A stretch of DNA of 64,000 nt from Dysidea avara (lineage: Eukaryota; Porifera; Demospongiae; Dictyoceratida; Dysideidae): assembly GCF_963678975.1 (NCBI RefSeq), contig NC_089281.1, positions 2,172,437 to 2,236,436 on the forward strand. The letters run 5' to 3'. Below, in pieces: positions 23,228 to 34,063 of the stretch. Positions within the stretch are counted from its first letter, which is position 1. Each line of letters begins with the position of its first letter. The position numbers and the translations under genes were made by a program. The notes beneath the pieces were generated by a model. That model was not told the DNA's origin and made no database searches. It saw only the letters and a list, made by a program, of their open reading frames with translations.

Positions 23228-23335
23228 GCGTAATAAACATGAAAAGGGTCTAAGTAAACATGAAAGGGTCTAAGTAAACATGAAAGGGTCTAAGTAAACA
23301 TGAAAAGGGTCTAAGTAACTTAGACACCTCCAAAA
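23228..23335 (+). repeat. Tandem repeat of about 20 bp (AAGGGTCTAAGTAAACATGA)
   Basis: Four units of CATGAAAAGGGTCTAAGTAA with one-base length differences. The core GGGTCTAAGTAA also ends the arms of the adjacent foldback, so both probably grew from the same sequence. Confidence 0.85.
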
Positions 23336-23392
23336 TCCACTAAATTCACCACAAAAAGGGTCTAAATACAGTTAGTTATAGCAAAATTTTAA

Positions 23393-23538
23393 AAGGCTGT
23401 AAAAATTTTTCCCCGAAGTGGATTTTTTGGGACTTTGGATATGTTGTTCTCCATTAAATTTTATACACAGGAGCAAAAAGGTGCTTTTATACCATTTTTT
23501 TGGGTTGTGTGCCTTTTTGAGCTTCAACTACTAGACTA
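23393..23538 (-). repeat. Right terminal inverted repeat of the PIN/CXC element
   Basis: Read on the minus strand it starts TAGTCTAGTAGTTGAAG and ends CTTCGGGGAAAAATTTTTAC, mirroring 18923-19060. Confidence 0.75.
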
Positions 23539-23559
23539 ATATGATACGTGATGATACGT

Positions 23560-24410
23560 TAAAATTAGTTTTGCGGATCATCTAGCAATTCATAGATGCC
23601 TTAAAAATATAATTAGCGGCGAAGCAACACAGTTGCTCAGCTGGCGTGCAGCTGCGTGTCGGCCTCATTGCGCTGTAACTAACCTTGTACACGTCAGGGG
23701 CGGATCCAGAGTTTCGAAAGAGGGGGGGCACCTTTCTGAAAAACAGTTGAAGACCAAACAAACTTGCTGAAAACCAGTTGAAGACCAAAAAAAAAAAAAA
23801 AAAAGGTCACAACAATAATAGCTAGTTATCCTTACCAACTATATCACGTCTGTTATGTAAAATAAAATCCTATTTGTAGCTTCATAGGTAAGCTACACTG
23901 CCTCATGAACATTGTGACTGCTTTATTAGAGTAATTGACTGCTCTATTAGAGTATCTCGATCTTGAAGGGGGGGCATTTGCCCCAAATGCCCCATCCTGG
24001 ATCCGCCACTGCACGTGGACGTTGTATTTTAAAACAACGTTGCAAATTGGCTTTCTTTGTCACTGGCAATGTCTCAGAAATCCGTCCACAAATGTTGCTA
24101 GCCTCGTCACTACTCCTGTAACGCTTTGCAGCCATATCGCACGTGAGTAATAGCCAACGCTTAATTAATTATCATTGTGCGCTTATTATTAAGCGCCTAT
24201 AAAAATATATATCCTGAAGGGAGGGTCTCCAGACCCCAAAGACCCCCCTGGATCCGCCCCTGCCTGTGGTCTAGGTGTCAATGCATTATAATTCTTTGGA
24301 ATAATCTGCAGAAATTCTGCACTACTACAAATCAAACAAATCAAAGAACACCTTCAGAAATGACTAGCAGCACTCCACTGGAACACAAATAACACAAGAT
24401 AGCTAACAGG
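23560..24410. other. Non-coding; paired CTCTATTAGAG motifs
   Basis: No gene seen. An A-run lies at 23788-23804. Two copies of GACTGCTYTATTAGAGTA lie 22 bp apart (23915 and 23937). Phrases such as CCTGGATCCGCC near 23996 and 24238 are fragments of a dispersed repeat. Confidence 0.5.
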
Positions 24411-24415
24411 ATGAT

Positions 24416-24420
24416 AACAC

Positions 24421-24477
<57 letters not shown>
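24416..24477. repeat. (CA)n microsatellite
   Basis: About 60 bp of CA dinucleotides with one interruption (ACGC). Confidence 0.97.
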
Positions 24478-24479
<2 letters not shown>

Positions 24480-24859
24480 GCCAGACCGCTTTTTTGGACG
24501 GGAAAAAATTTCCATCCAACCGCTACGCGAGACTAACACAGTAAGGTATTAAGCAAATACTAAACAGAAAATACCGTGCATTAAATAGAGTAAATGCCTA
24601 CCAGAAGATTACCAATTGGCATGGATTAATTTCACATTTCACTATACTTACTTTATTTCCTTTCTAGCTGGGCTTCCACCCGCCCCGTCTTCACCGACGC
24701 TATCATCTAGTTTTCGCTTCTATAAATAAATTAAGAATGAAAAGCGGCCACAGCGTGTACTTCACATACAACATACCACTGACCCACTCATAGTATTGTA
24801 TTGATGACCCTGACTACAACAAGCCGCAACTATACCGAGTACAAGACATTATGCACCTA

Positions 24860-25133
24860 TCAATGTTTTGCCCCACTACTATGAACACGGGCAGAAGTGG
24901 GGGCTAGGCGGGGATTAGTCGGGGAATCAACCTCAAACCGTGCCCCAGGTGGTGGGGTATTTGATGCTACGAGGGCACGTAGCGGGTGTTTCAGGGTCTT
25001 TTACTGGAGGGATTCGACATCAAAAGTAGCCCCAGGTAGTGGGGATAAGAATTTTTAAATGTTCAAATCCCCACCTATCCCCCACCTATCCCCCACCTCT
25101 GCCCATGTTCATAGTAGTGGGGCAAAACATTGA
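24860..25133. mobile_element. TA-flanked MITE with TCAATGTTTTGCCCCAC ends
   Basis: The ends are inverted over about 34 bp (TCAATGTTTTGCCCCACTAC against GTAGTGGGGCAAAACATTGA) and flanked by TA on each side. The 274-bp interior is rich in CCCCACC/GGTGGGG words, with CCTATCCCCCA repeated just inside the right end. Confidence 0.88.
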
Positions 25134-25539
25134 TATGCGCATTAATCAAATTAAAACCACATATATTTTTGATTGCCTATCGCACCCGTTACGTAAAAGA
25201 ATCGAATATCGCTATGCAACGAGAAGCACATCGCGAAATTAAGATTTTTATCACGTGCACTCCAGAGTGGCTGTGGTAAAAGCCCCGCTATCACCTAACA
25301 CAGTGACCCCAATATTTCACACTACTTCCAGGGAAAGGTGTAACCATATGCATTATCCTAAAATTTCAAAACATTTACTTGCCATGTATGGGTGTTTGAT
25401 CTTTTCACTGAAGCCTTGTAAGTGTTGGTATTACGAGACATATGGGCATTATGAGTCACTATGTTCATAAGGTCATCACTTCATGTTGAATTTGAGTAAA
25501 TGTTGCAGAAATGTTTGTAGCAACTCTAAAGATTGTCAA

Positions 25540-25840
25540 AACACCTTGTCATAACTGTGACATATGTTACACTTGAACTGTTACAATTCAGTGTCATAAC
25601 TGTGACACATGCTACAACTGTTACAAATGTCACGATTGTTACACATGTCATGACTGTTACAAATGTCATAAATGTTACGCATGTCACAACTGATACACAT
25701 GTCTCAACTGTGACACATGTCACAACTGATATAAATGTCACAAATGATACACATGTCACTCAAGCAATCACTATTTCCATCACTACGAATCCAAATCTAT
25801 GCATAATTGTGGCCATTGTGACCACATGTCACAGTTGAGA
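25540..25840 (+). repeat. 18-bp satellite, family B (ACAACTGTTACACATGTC)
   Basis: About 14 units with an 18-bp period, alternating a variable 7-mer (ACAACTG, ACGATTG, ATGACTG) with TTACANATGTC. The period is the same as the neighbouring GTAGCGTATGTAACATGT array but the consensus differs. The period is a multiple of three, so open frames appear on both strands without coding meaning. Confidence 0.85.
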
Positions 25841-25844
25841 CATG

Positions 25845-27195
25845 TGTAACATGCTATGTATGTACCATGTGTAGGATATGTAACATGTGTAGCGTATGTA
25901 GCGTAAGGAACATGGGTAGCGTATGTAACATGTGCAGGGTATGATACCTACGCTACGTATGTACCATGTGTAGCGTATGTAACACGTTTAGCATATGTAA
26001 CATCTGTAGTGTATGTAACATGAGTCGCATATGTAACTTAGGTAGGGTATGTAACATGTGTAGGGTATGTTACATACGCTACGTAAGTAACATGTGTAGC
26101 GTAAGTAACATACGTAGCTTATGTAACATGTTTAGCGCATGTAACATGTGTAGCGTATGTAGCGTAAGGAACATGTGTAGCATGTGTAACATGTGTAGCG
26201 CATGTAACATTTGTAGCGTATGTAAGATGTGTAACGTATATAAAATGTGTAGGGTATGTAGCATTTGTAGCGTATGTACATATGTAGTATATGTAACATA
26301 GGTAGAGTACGTAACATGTGTAGGGTATGATACCTATGCTACATATATGTAACATGTGTAGAGTATGTAAAATGTAGCGTATTTAACATACATAGCGTTA
26401 GTAACGTATGTAATGTAACATACGTAGCATATGTAACATACATGGCGTATGTAATATGTGTAACGTTTGTAACATGTGTAGCGTATGTAACATAGGTAGA
26501 GTATGTAACATGTGTAGAGTATGTTACATACGCTACATGTTTAGCATATGTAGTTAGTAGCATATGTACATACGTGGCGTATGTAACATACGTGGTGTAT
26601 CTAACATACGTACGGCGTATCTAAAATACGTGGCTTATCTAACATACGTGGCGTATGTAACATGCGTAGCGTTTGTAACATACGTAGGGTATGTTACATA
26701 CGCTACGTATGTAACATGTTTAGCGTATGTAACATGTGTAGTGTATGTAACATGTGTAGCTTATGTAACATGTGTAGCGTATGTAACATGTGTAGCTCAT
26801 GTAACACGTGTAGCATACGTAACATGTGTAGCGTATGTAACATGTGTAGCTTATGTAACATAGCATATGTAACATGTGTAGCTCATGTAACATGTGTAGC
26901 TTATGTAACATGTGTAGCATATGTAACATGTGTAGCGTATGTAACATGTGTAGGGACGCTACGTATGTAATATGTGTAGCGTATGTAACATCCGTAGCAT
27001 TTGTAACATACGTAGTATATGTACCATACGTAGGGTATGTAACATGTGTAGCGTATGTATCTTACATAGCGTTAGTAGCGTATGTACCACACGTAGCGTA
27101 TGTAACATGTGTAGTGTATGTAACATGTTACATGTGTAGGGTATGTAACATGTGTAGTGTATGTACCATGTGTAGCGTATGTAACACACATAGTT
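25845..27195. repeat. 18-bp satellite array, family A (GTAGCGTATGTAACATGT)
   Basis: About 70 units in 1.35 kb. Most read GTAGCGTATGTAACATGT, but at about 25938, 26057, 26325, 26517, 26690 and 26951 the orientation flips for one unit through GGGTATGTTACATACGCTAC followed by GTATGTAAC, cutting the array into blocks of about 120-270 bp that start at small palindromes. Smaller arrays of the same unit in the other orientation lie at 28381-28763 and 29996-30170, and remnants at 6300-6362 and 7728-8050. Confidence 0.95.
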
Positions 27196-27432
27196 GTGAC
27201 TAAGGATGACTCGAATCTTGAGGGATTTGAGGGAATTGAGGGCGGCGATGGAGGAAATCAACTTTATGTTTTTGAAATAATGCATCCAATGTGCGATGAC
27301 ATGATTGGATTGATTAATAAGTTGAAAGTCCTTCCAGACACAGCTGCAATGAACAAGGTATTAGACAATTTAAGCATCTTAAAGGTAGTAGTAAACAGAG
27401 ATACAAAGAAAATATTACTTTACCCTTTGTAG
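27196..27432 (+). CDS. Possible coding exon, unrecognised
   Basis: After the satellite ends, one frame reads about 75 residues of protein-like composition (GFEGIEGGDGGNQLYVFEI, then NKLKVLPDTAAMNKVLDN) to a TAG at 27432. I do not recognise it. No ATG of its own is evident, since the upstream in-frame part is satellite. It may be the tail of a gene invaded by satellite DNA, or chance. Confidence 0.25.
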   Translation: MTKDDSNLEGFEGIEGGDGGNQLYVFEIMHPMCDDMIGLINKLKVLPDTAAMNKVLDNLSILKVVVNRDTKKILLYPL

Positions 27433-27736
27433 TGTGTACAACCGAGACATAGAATATTCCGAATTCATGAAGCATAATTCATGTGAACATCAATGATATT
27501 ATATTTTGGACTATTACAATTACAACACACTCATTATTTTGACCCTAATATGGCCCACAGATGACTCACTATTAGTGTACACCGAAACCATATTTACCGA
27601 CACAGGTAGTCTATGGTCGTTAATTAACTTAGATTTAACTCCATAGATGTTGGGCAATGGATCCATTCTCAGTGTCGTGAATATTAGAGTAACGTGAAAC
27701 GTCACGTGCTGATTTTTTGATTTTGAAAGTTTTGAG

Positions 27737-28120
27737 ATGGAGTCTAAGGAGTCACCAATGGTATGCTTACCTTATGGATTGTTAATGTAATAGTTTACTA
27801 TAAAAAATACATTGAGTTTGCTATGCATACTTGTAACAAATGTTTCCTGACAAGTTGGCAAAAATGGCAAAGTGTAAAAATGGCGCCTAGGAGTCTTTTT
27901 TACATTTGTTACGTGTAGGTACTTAGATTTGGTTTTTTAAGATGACTGCCTAAATTTTGTATTTCAGTTGAAAGAAATCTTCACCAAAGTAGATGCGGTA
28001 AGTGTCAAATGTTTGTGTGTGTAGTTAAGTGTACTATATGCTGCAACTAGTTGGAAGAGAAGATGATGATAAAGTTCGATGAAGTAATTTCCTTGATATA
28101 CTGTGTAGTTAAGTGTACTG
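27737..28120 (+). other. Possible first exons of an unidentified gene
   Basis: An ATG at 27737 opens MESKESPM and meets GTATGC. A 30-nt in-phase exon (LKEIFTKVDA, 27968-27997) follows TTTCAG and precedes GTAAGT. Then CAACTAG is followed by LEEKMMIKFDE (28050 on). The last segment is duplicated in tandem at 28105-28175 (GTGTAGTTAAGTGTACT twice). Splice signals and phases fit, but the exons are tiny and no later exon was found. Confidence 0.25.
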
Positions 28121-28380
28121 TATGTTGCAACTAGTTAGAGAAGATGATGAAGTTCAATCAAGTAAATTACTGGCATGTGTTCAGTTACTATGAATTTATG
28201 ATTAAAGGCTTTTAAAGCCTGGCAAAAATTCAAATATGCTCTGTTTGCTTTAAACTGATCACATTATGCAAACTACAGCTTCACTACTTATATACTAGCA
28301 TTTGTAATAAGTGATTGTGGGTTTCATTTTATTTTCTTCTACCCATCTAAATTTGATAATTAGTATTTTAGTAACTGAAC

Positions 28381-28763
28381 ACATACGCTACGCATGTTAT
28401 ATACGCTACCCATGTTACATACGCTACACATGTTACATATGCTACACATGTTACAACATACACTACACATGTTACATTGTTACATATACTACGTATGTTA
28501 CACGTTACATACCCTACCTATGTTACATATACTACACATGTTACATACGCTACGAATGTTACATACGCTACTAATGCTATGAATGTTACATACGCTACAC
28601 ATGTTACATAAGCTATGCGTGTTACATACGCTACGCATGTTACAGACACTACCCACGTTACATATGCTACACATGTTACATAAGCTATGCATGTTACATA
28701 CGCTACGCATGTTACAGACACTACCCATGTTACATACGCTACACATATTACATACGCCACGTA
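28381..28763 (-). repeat. 18-bp satellite array, inverted orientation
   Basis: About 20 units of ACATGTTACATACGCTAC, the complement of the 25.85-27.19 kb unit. The array ends right where the fragment of the PIN/CXC gene begins. Confidence 0.93.
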
Positions 28764-29995
28764 TCAAGTGCCATACACTTTGCCATTGCAATTATGCTCA
28801 GGCTTTCTTTGGCATTCTAGCTGGTTGTTTAGTGAAGCAGCAAGACCAAGACCAAATTGGTCTGGTTTTATGCAACATGTTTTCTTTGAAAGTGATTGTC
28901 CAGCTACAAAAGCTGAAGTGTTATTCTTGCCAATTATAGATCTAAATCCATCAGATGAAACTTGCATATATTCGACCTTAGTTTATGTTCAAAGCCAAGC
29001 TGAACAATTAAGTATTCCGATTGCTTGCATAACATTTGATCAACCACTGTGGCTCAAAGCAGTAGAAATTATTACTGAGAGATCATTAAACATATAGTAT
29101 GTATAGATTAGGTGGGTTTCACACCATGATGAGTATTTTGGGAAGTATTGGTTCCATGATGAAAGGGTCAGGATTGGAGGAAGCATTAGAACAAGTCTAT
29201 GGTACAAATGCAATTGCACATATGATGTCAGGAAAGGCAGTTTCAAGGGCATTACGTGGGCACTTTTTAGTAGAATCTGCATTGGTAAACAAGTTAATTA
29301 TGGCCATCATACCTAATAGGAGAGTGGAATCAGAACTAAAGGAGGAAACAATAGATACATCAGATGATACTAATGTATGTACAGACAGTGAAGTTTCTTG
29401 TAATAATATGAATGAAAGTGAAACCTTACCTTTTACACCAGGAAGGGAACAATACTACTGATCTAGATGTAGTCATGAGTACTGACAGGTATAATAATAT
29501 CCAACTCAGTGTTGCTGAAGTAGAGAAGATTAACAGTTTGTTCGAAGGAGTAAGCAACAGAACAGTACCTATTTCTTTTGTTTACACTTCTAAGGAGTAT
29601 AATGAAGCTAAAGAAGTTATTGCACAGGTACAAAGAATTGCTTGCTGAGAAATCTCCAACCGCACGGCTGTGGTTACAATATCTTGAGTATATAGAGACT
29701 CTGAAGATATTCATAAGAGCAGAGAGAATAAGAGATTGGAATTTACATCTGATAGCAATCGGAAAGATGTTTAATCTGTTTGCTGCCACAGGACATATCA
29801 ACTATGCCAAAAGTTCCCAGCTCTATCTGCAGCTAATGATGCAGTTGCCATCTGAACATCCTTGGCTGTACCAATGCTTTATTGAAAAAGGTTACCACAC
29901 CATCCGCAGAATAGAAGTAGTAGATTTTGGGCAGGTTTATGGACTGATCTGACAATAGAACAAGTCATGATGAAATCCATTAAGAGTCGGGGTGA
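28764..29995 (+). pseudogene. Middle segment of a PIN/CXC-family gene, trapped between satellite arrays
   Basis: Plus-strand blocks, in order: NWSGFMQHVFFESDCPATK and LFLPIIDLNPSDETCIYSTL (28850-28980), ITFDQPLWLKAVEIITE, then a frame change and RLGGFHTMMSILGSIGSMMK and MSGKAVSRALRGHFLVE (29100-29290), an acidic variable stretch, then SPTARLWLQYLEYIET, AERIRDWNLHLIAIGKMF and GYHTIRR (to 29910), and finally RFWAGLWTDLTIEQVMMKS ending SIKSRG at 29990. At least three frameshifts separate these. This is the part missing from the copy at 19.2-22.6 kb. The break comes where other members continue GGLTRGRG, and satellite DNA starts there. Confidence 0.75.
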
Positions 29996-30170
29996 CACAT
30001 GTTACATATGCTACACATGTTACATACGCTACGCATGTTACATACGCTACGCATGTAACATATGCTACACATGTTACATAAGCTAAGCATGTTACATATG
30101 CTACCCATGTTACATACCCTACGTATGTTACATATGTTACATACCCTACGTATGTTACATATGTTACACT
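29996..30170 (-). repeat. 18-bp satellite array, inverted orientation, second block
   Basis: About nine units of ACATGTTACATACGCTAC with a small direct duplication at the end (ACATACCCTACGTATGTT twice). It abuts the truncated SIKSRG end of the preceding gene fragment. Confidence 0.92.
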
Positions 30171-30171
30171 G

Positions 30172-30480
30172 TGGAAATAGGCTTTTGAGGATACACTCTA
30201 GTGCATCTAGATCTGTTCGACTCACTTCATTTATCAAAGAAAATTTCATTTCCACCGCTTCCCTAAGATCTCAAAGCCTCTAATTTAGCTGCGTCCTCAG
30301 ATTCCTGGCTTAGTATAGTCTCTAATTGCAACACAAAATCAATGCGAGGTTGCACACAAGCGAAATCTTTGAAATCCAGAAAATTCTCGAGAACTTTAAA
30401 CCGATTACCTTCTGCTGGTGCCACAGATATGGTTGTTCCAACAGTGACTGGATCCGGTGCTAAAAAATTGCCTGCTGCTT
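30172..30480 (-). pseudogene. Unidentified coding remnant
   Basis: The minus strand reads protein-like text: PDPVTVGTTISVAPAEGNRF, then LENFLDFKDFACVQPRIDF and SQESEDAAKLEALRS, a shift, then MKFSLINEVSRTDLDALECI. The composition is typical of a real protein and one frameshift breaks it. I do not recognise the family. It borders the satellite array on its C-terminal side. Confidence 0.35.
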
Positions 30481-30639
30481 GTTAGTTTTTTGGTTTATAA
30501 ATGAAAGTACAGTAATCACTATGTTGGTAAATGACTCTAGGTTCCTCGTCTTTGCAACTGCAGATAAAGTCTACTGTCCTTTGCTAGAGAATGTGGTGAA
30601 ATCCTGTTAAATTTTGCTCTCCACCGAAAGAGCCAATGA

Positions 30640-31390
30640 TATCAACTCAGTTCCCTTGGCAGAAAGTAGGAACAGACTTATTTACCTGGAATTTTAGCCA
30701 AGAAACTCATAGTATTCCAAACGTTGCCAAATTGTCATCAGAAACCTCCGAAGACATAATGAAATCTATTTTTGCCAGACACAGCATTCCACAAGAAGTG
30801 TAATACAACAGTGAACCTCAACAAAATTTTTTCACAAACTTACAGTTTCAAACATACTACTAGTCCTATAGATACCCATGCAGCCAGCAATGGTGAAGCA
30901 GAACTAGCTGCCCAAATTTTAAAGAAGTGTGATGATCCTTACCTAGCAGTGTTAATGTACAGATCAATGCCTCTATTGAATGGATTTAGACCAGCAGAAC
31001 TTTTAGTGGGCCATAAACTGCAATCTATACATTGTCATGGCAGTGTTCCCAAAAAATCTCAAACTCTCTGTTCCTGCAGCAAAAAGCCAACTATGATTTC
31101 TGCCATCATTCAAGAAGTTCAGTTAAGCTACTTCTGGGGTATGACATAGAAGATGGTTACATTTCAGCAGAGGGCTAAGTATAATGCAACAAGTAGCTCC
31201 TAGATCACACCAAGTGAACACCCCATGGCCTACTACAGCAGAATACATTTGTTGCTGACTCCTGACAATACTGAGAATAAACATGCAATATCAAACTGGT
31301 TCAGAAGTAACAGTTTATAGGAGTGGAAGAGTTTCCAAGAAGCCATTGTGTTACAGACACTGAAAAAGGAAGGTGTAGTAGTGGTTGCCT
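30640..31390 (+). pseudogene. Gypsy-type integrase remnant
   Basis: Fragments in different frames are in the right order for a Ty3/Gypsy integrase: PWQKVGTDLFTWN (30650), SIFARHSIPQE (30770), ASNGEAELAAQILKKC and LAVLMYRSMPLLNGFRPAEL (30870-31000), LLVGHKL, and a tail VTVYRSGRVSKKP (31300-31345) that resembles the TRSGR end of Gypsy polyproteins. Many stops and frameshifts, no LTRs seen. It is dead. Confidence 0.65.
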
Positions 31391-31399
31391 AGTAGGCAC

Positions 31400-33240
31400 A
31401 TGTCAGACTTAAAATATTTTTATTGTGTCATGTGATTGTAGTTATTGTATTCAGTAATTGCTAATAATACATACAACATATGCAAGGTTAAATACTAATA
31501 CTTGATGAGTATTCCTTAAGGATTTGGTACTTGCAATTGGATAGTAAAATTGGTATTCGAGTACTCATAAAGATTACGTGACCTAGTGTATTTGTCATCA
31601 GGGAGTGACACAAAGAAGGCTGTAGAGTTTGATTGGCATAATTTTTGTCAGGAACACTAACATCAGTACTTTAATATACAGTGTGTGTATCATTGTTGTT
31701 ACTTGAAACGCTGTAAACTGTTAAAGGTTGGTCAAATTGGTATGACTACATGCAACTAGTATTCATGAGTACTCAATCGTTAACTCTAGAGAGTACTCGA
31801 ATACTAAAAAACCATGATTGTTTCAGCCCTAGTCCTGAGACCTTTTTGTGCACTTTTGGATATAAGCATGAAACTTGCCACACATAGTTTGTATGTATCA
31901 TAAAGATTATTTTTTGATAGGGAGCCACTTCAGATTTGACCTTTGGTGACCTCTACACTCAATTTATAATGGCTATAAGATTGTCATGATGTTTTCAAGT
32001 CACCTATGCATGATTCAGAATCCACAAACTTGGTGCCAAATTAATGCACTTGAAAGTACACTAATATTCAATAGTTTGCACTATTCCAAAGTTTTTGAAG
32101 CAAAGGGTAGCTTTAATTTCACTCCTCCTCCCCTCCACCACCACCATGCACATCATGTTGTATAGTACTTGAATTGTACAGATGCTTAATTAAATTTTTA
32201 ATGTTTTAGTTGCAAAAGGAAACATTTAAATTTGTACATCAAGTTTGTAGCTAAAAACTGAAACACCACTTATTTAACAGAGGAGTAATTTTAAATTTAT
32301 TACTTAAAAAGTATCAAACTTCAACTTTTAAGGGGAGTATTACATGGCAGGACACTTGATGAAAGGTTGAAGTAGCAGTGTATATAGGTCAAGAAGAATT
32401 AAGAGGTTCAACTTCACCTCACACTCCTATAGCTATTTTCCTTGTTTAGAAGAATTTTAATAAAATCATTTAATATGGGTTTTGTATGTTCTATTAGATG
32501 AATTGACTGCTCTATTAGAGCATTTCAGTTTCTATCTAAATCTCACTCCTAAGACACAATTTTTATTCTCTCAGCAATTCTTAGAAGAAAACTTTTCTCT
32601 TTTTTAACTTTCATTCCTATCTGCTTAAAATGCAATTGCATATGTATCTGGGAGGGGAGCTACTTCAGCATCCCCTCACAGAACATTCATTAGTTACTGG
32701 TGCACTTTTGTTGTGTCGCTGTTACTTTGCTGTTTGCAGATGCTATAGTTATAACAAACTAGCATTAATACCTGCCCTACTTGCAGGATTGTCTCCTATA
32801 ACATTCATAGAGTGAGTATAGTGGTCTCTGTACATGTTCATTTATCAGTTAATTGCTAGGCTTTCATTACGATCACCTCCTTGGGATAAATGTATGGGGA
32901 TAAAGCTAATGATCAGGTGATCTTTTTGGGTGCTGCATAGTGCTCATTAAGTCAGTTTTGTGGACATAATAGCCTCATGCCTATAATTTCAGTGACTGGA
33001 ACCTCAGCTCAGCATCTTACTTGCAACTATAGTATCAAAAGCCCCTTGTGAATTCTATAGAGTTTTAGGTACATGTTTTGACTTCCTGTATTCAAAGGCC
33101 TACTTGGCACAGGTCCCTAGTGAGATACAACATCTGGGACCCTAAAAACACTTACACAACTGTGAAAGGTCTAAATTAAATGCAATCTGTTAACCATAAA
33201 TTTAAGCAATAACTTTTGGACAACTGAGAGAATGATGTTC
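31400..33240. other. Non-coding, with dispersed repeats
   Basis: No gene seen. Positions 31828-32080 are an inverted relative of 35930-36150: both share TTTTGTGCACTTTTGGAT, CATGAAACT, GAGCCAC, CAGATTTGACCT and AACTTGGTG. Two CTATTAGA motifs lie at 32487 and 32505. Confidence 0.55.
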
Positions 33241-33249
33241 ACGCACATG

Positions 33250-34063
33250 CTGTAATTATTGCTGCATGCTGAAGTCATCTATTATTGTAGCATGAAATGT
33301 AGCTACAATGTGCTACAGCATCTCACAGTACTAGCTGCAGTAGATACAGAACAGGCCAATACAATTGCTGCCATGATGACAAACAAGAATCATGTTATCT
33401 ACTATAATCGATGCTTCACAATGCAGTCATTGGTGACTTGGTGTTACCAAATATGGTTCTTTTGTTTCTAGTATAATTAGCCTCTAGCCATTTTAACAAC
33501 TTTTGATGACTTGTAGGCTCACGCCAATTATGCTGGTATAATTTTGAGCATACATAATAGGCTAGCAGAAAGCATCACACATTATGACTTTCAAGAATTT
33601 AAATGCACAATGCATGTGAGTGCCAAAATAATGCAAAACTCTACACATTTCAGCATGTATATAGTGTTATGATGATTATTTACACTTTGCAGGAATAAGA
33701 TTGAGATACTCTAATAGAGCAGTCACTTACTATGATTCAGTTGTCAAGAAATTCTAATCATCACTTACCTCTAATTTTAATTACTCATTATCATGGATTA
33801 GAACCAAAAGTACAGGGGTCATGCAGAAGTACAATGATTATCTGTAATAGCTAGAGAGCTACTGTATGTTAGTGTTGTTAACTAGCTATAACTAAGACTT
33901 TTAAGAGAAAATATTATTAAAAGATTTTCATATTTTAAACTAAAACAATAAGCACAACTAAATCTATATATAACTAAAAGGAATTAAGAAAGATTACTAT
34001 AACTAAAACAATTATTGATCATAACTAAAACTCCTTACTAAAAACAACACTACTGTATGTACA
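33250..34063. repeat. Segmental duplicate (copy A) downstream of the fibrinogen-like pseudogene
   Basis: Shares with 36500-37283 the words ACAATGCAGTCATTG, GGTTCTTTTGTTTCTAGTAT, AATTATGCTGG, a CTCTAATAGAGCAGTC motif, and GTACAGGGGTCATGCAGAAG. The duplication therefore extends about 0.8 kb beyond the coding part. Confidence 0.75.

Larger units (their letters stand above)
18923..23538 (-). mobile_element. TIR-bounded element carrying a PIN/CXC-type gene (unclassified DNA transposon candidate)
   Basis: About 140 bp at each end are inverted copies of one another (18923-19060 and 23393-23538). Shared blocks are TAGTCTNGTAGTTGA, AAAAATGGTATAAAAGCA, ACATATNC, TCCCAAAAAA and CGGGGAAAA, with roughly three quarters of positions matching. 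Between them lies one decayed gene on the minus strand plus a secondary foldback (22935-23071). The outermost bases are TAGTCT...AGACTA. The flanks are AT-rich and the target duplication is not resolved (TA or ATA possible). I know of no named transposon superfamily with this protein, so the mobile-element call is inference from the TIRs and the multi-copy nature of the protein family. Confidence 0.62.

Noticed and set aside
25540-27195. CRISPR-like array
   Set aside because: The repeats are contiguous with no unique spacers and the context is eukaryotic; this is a satellite.
25966-27285. Long open frames of MCSVCN-, TYVTYA- and MLHTLH-type in several frames on both strands
   Set aside because: An 18-bp repeat has a period divisible by three, so all frames lacking a stop in one unit stay open. 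The frames are repeat artefacts.
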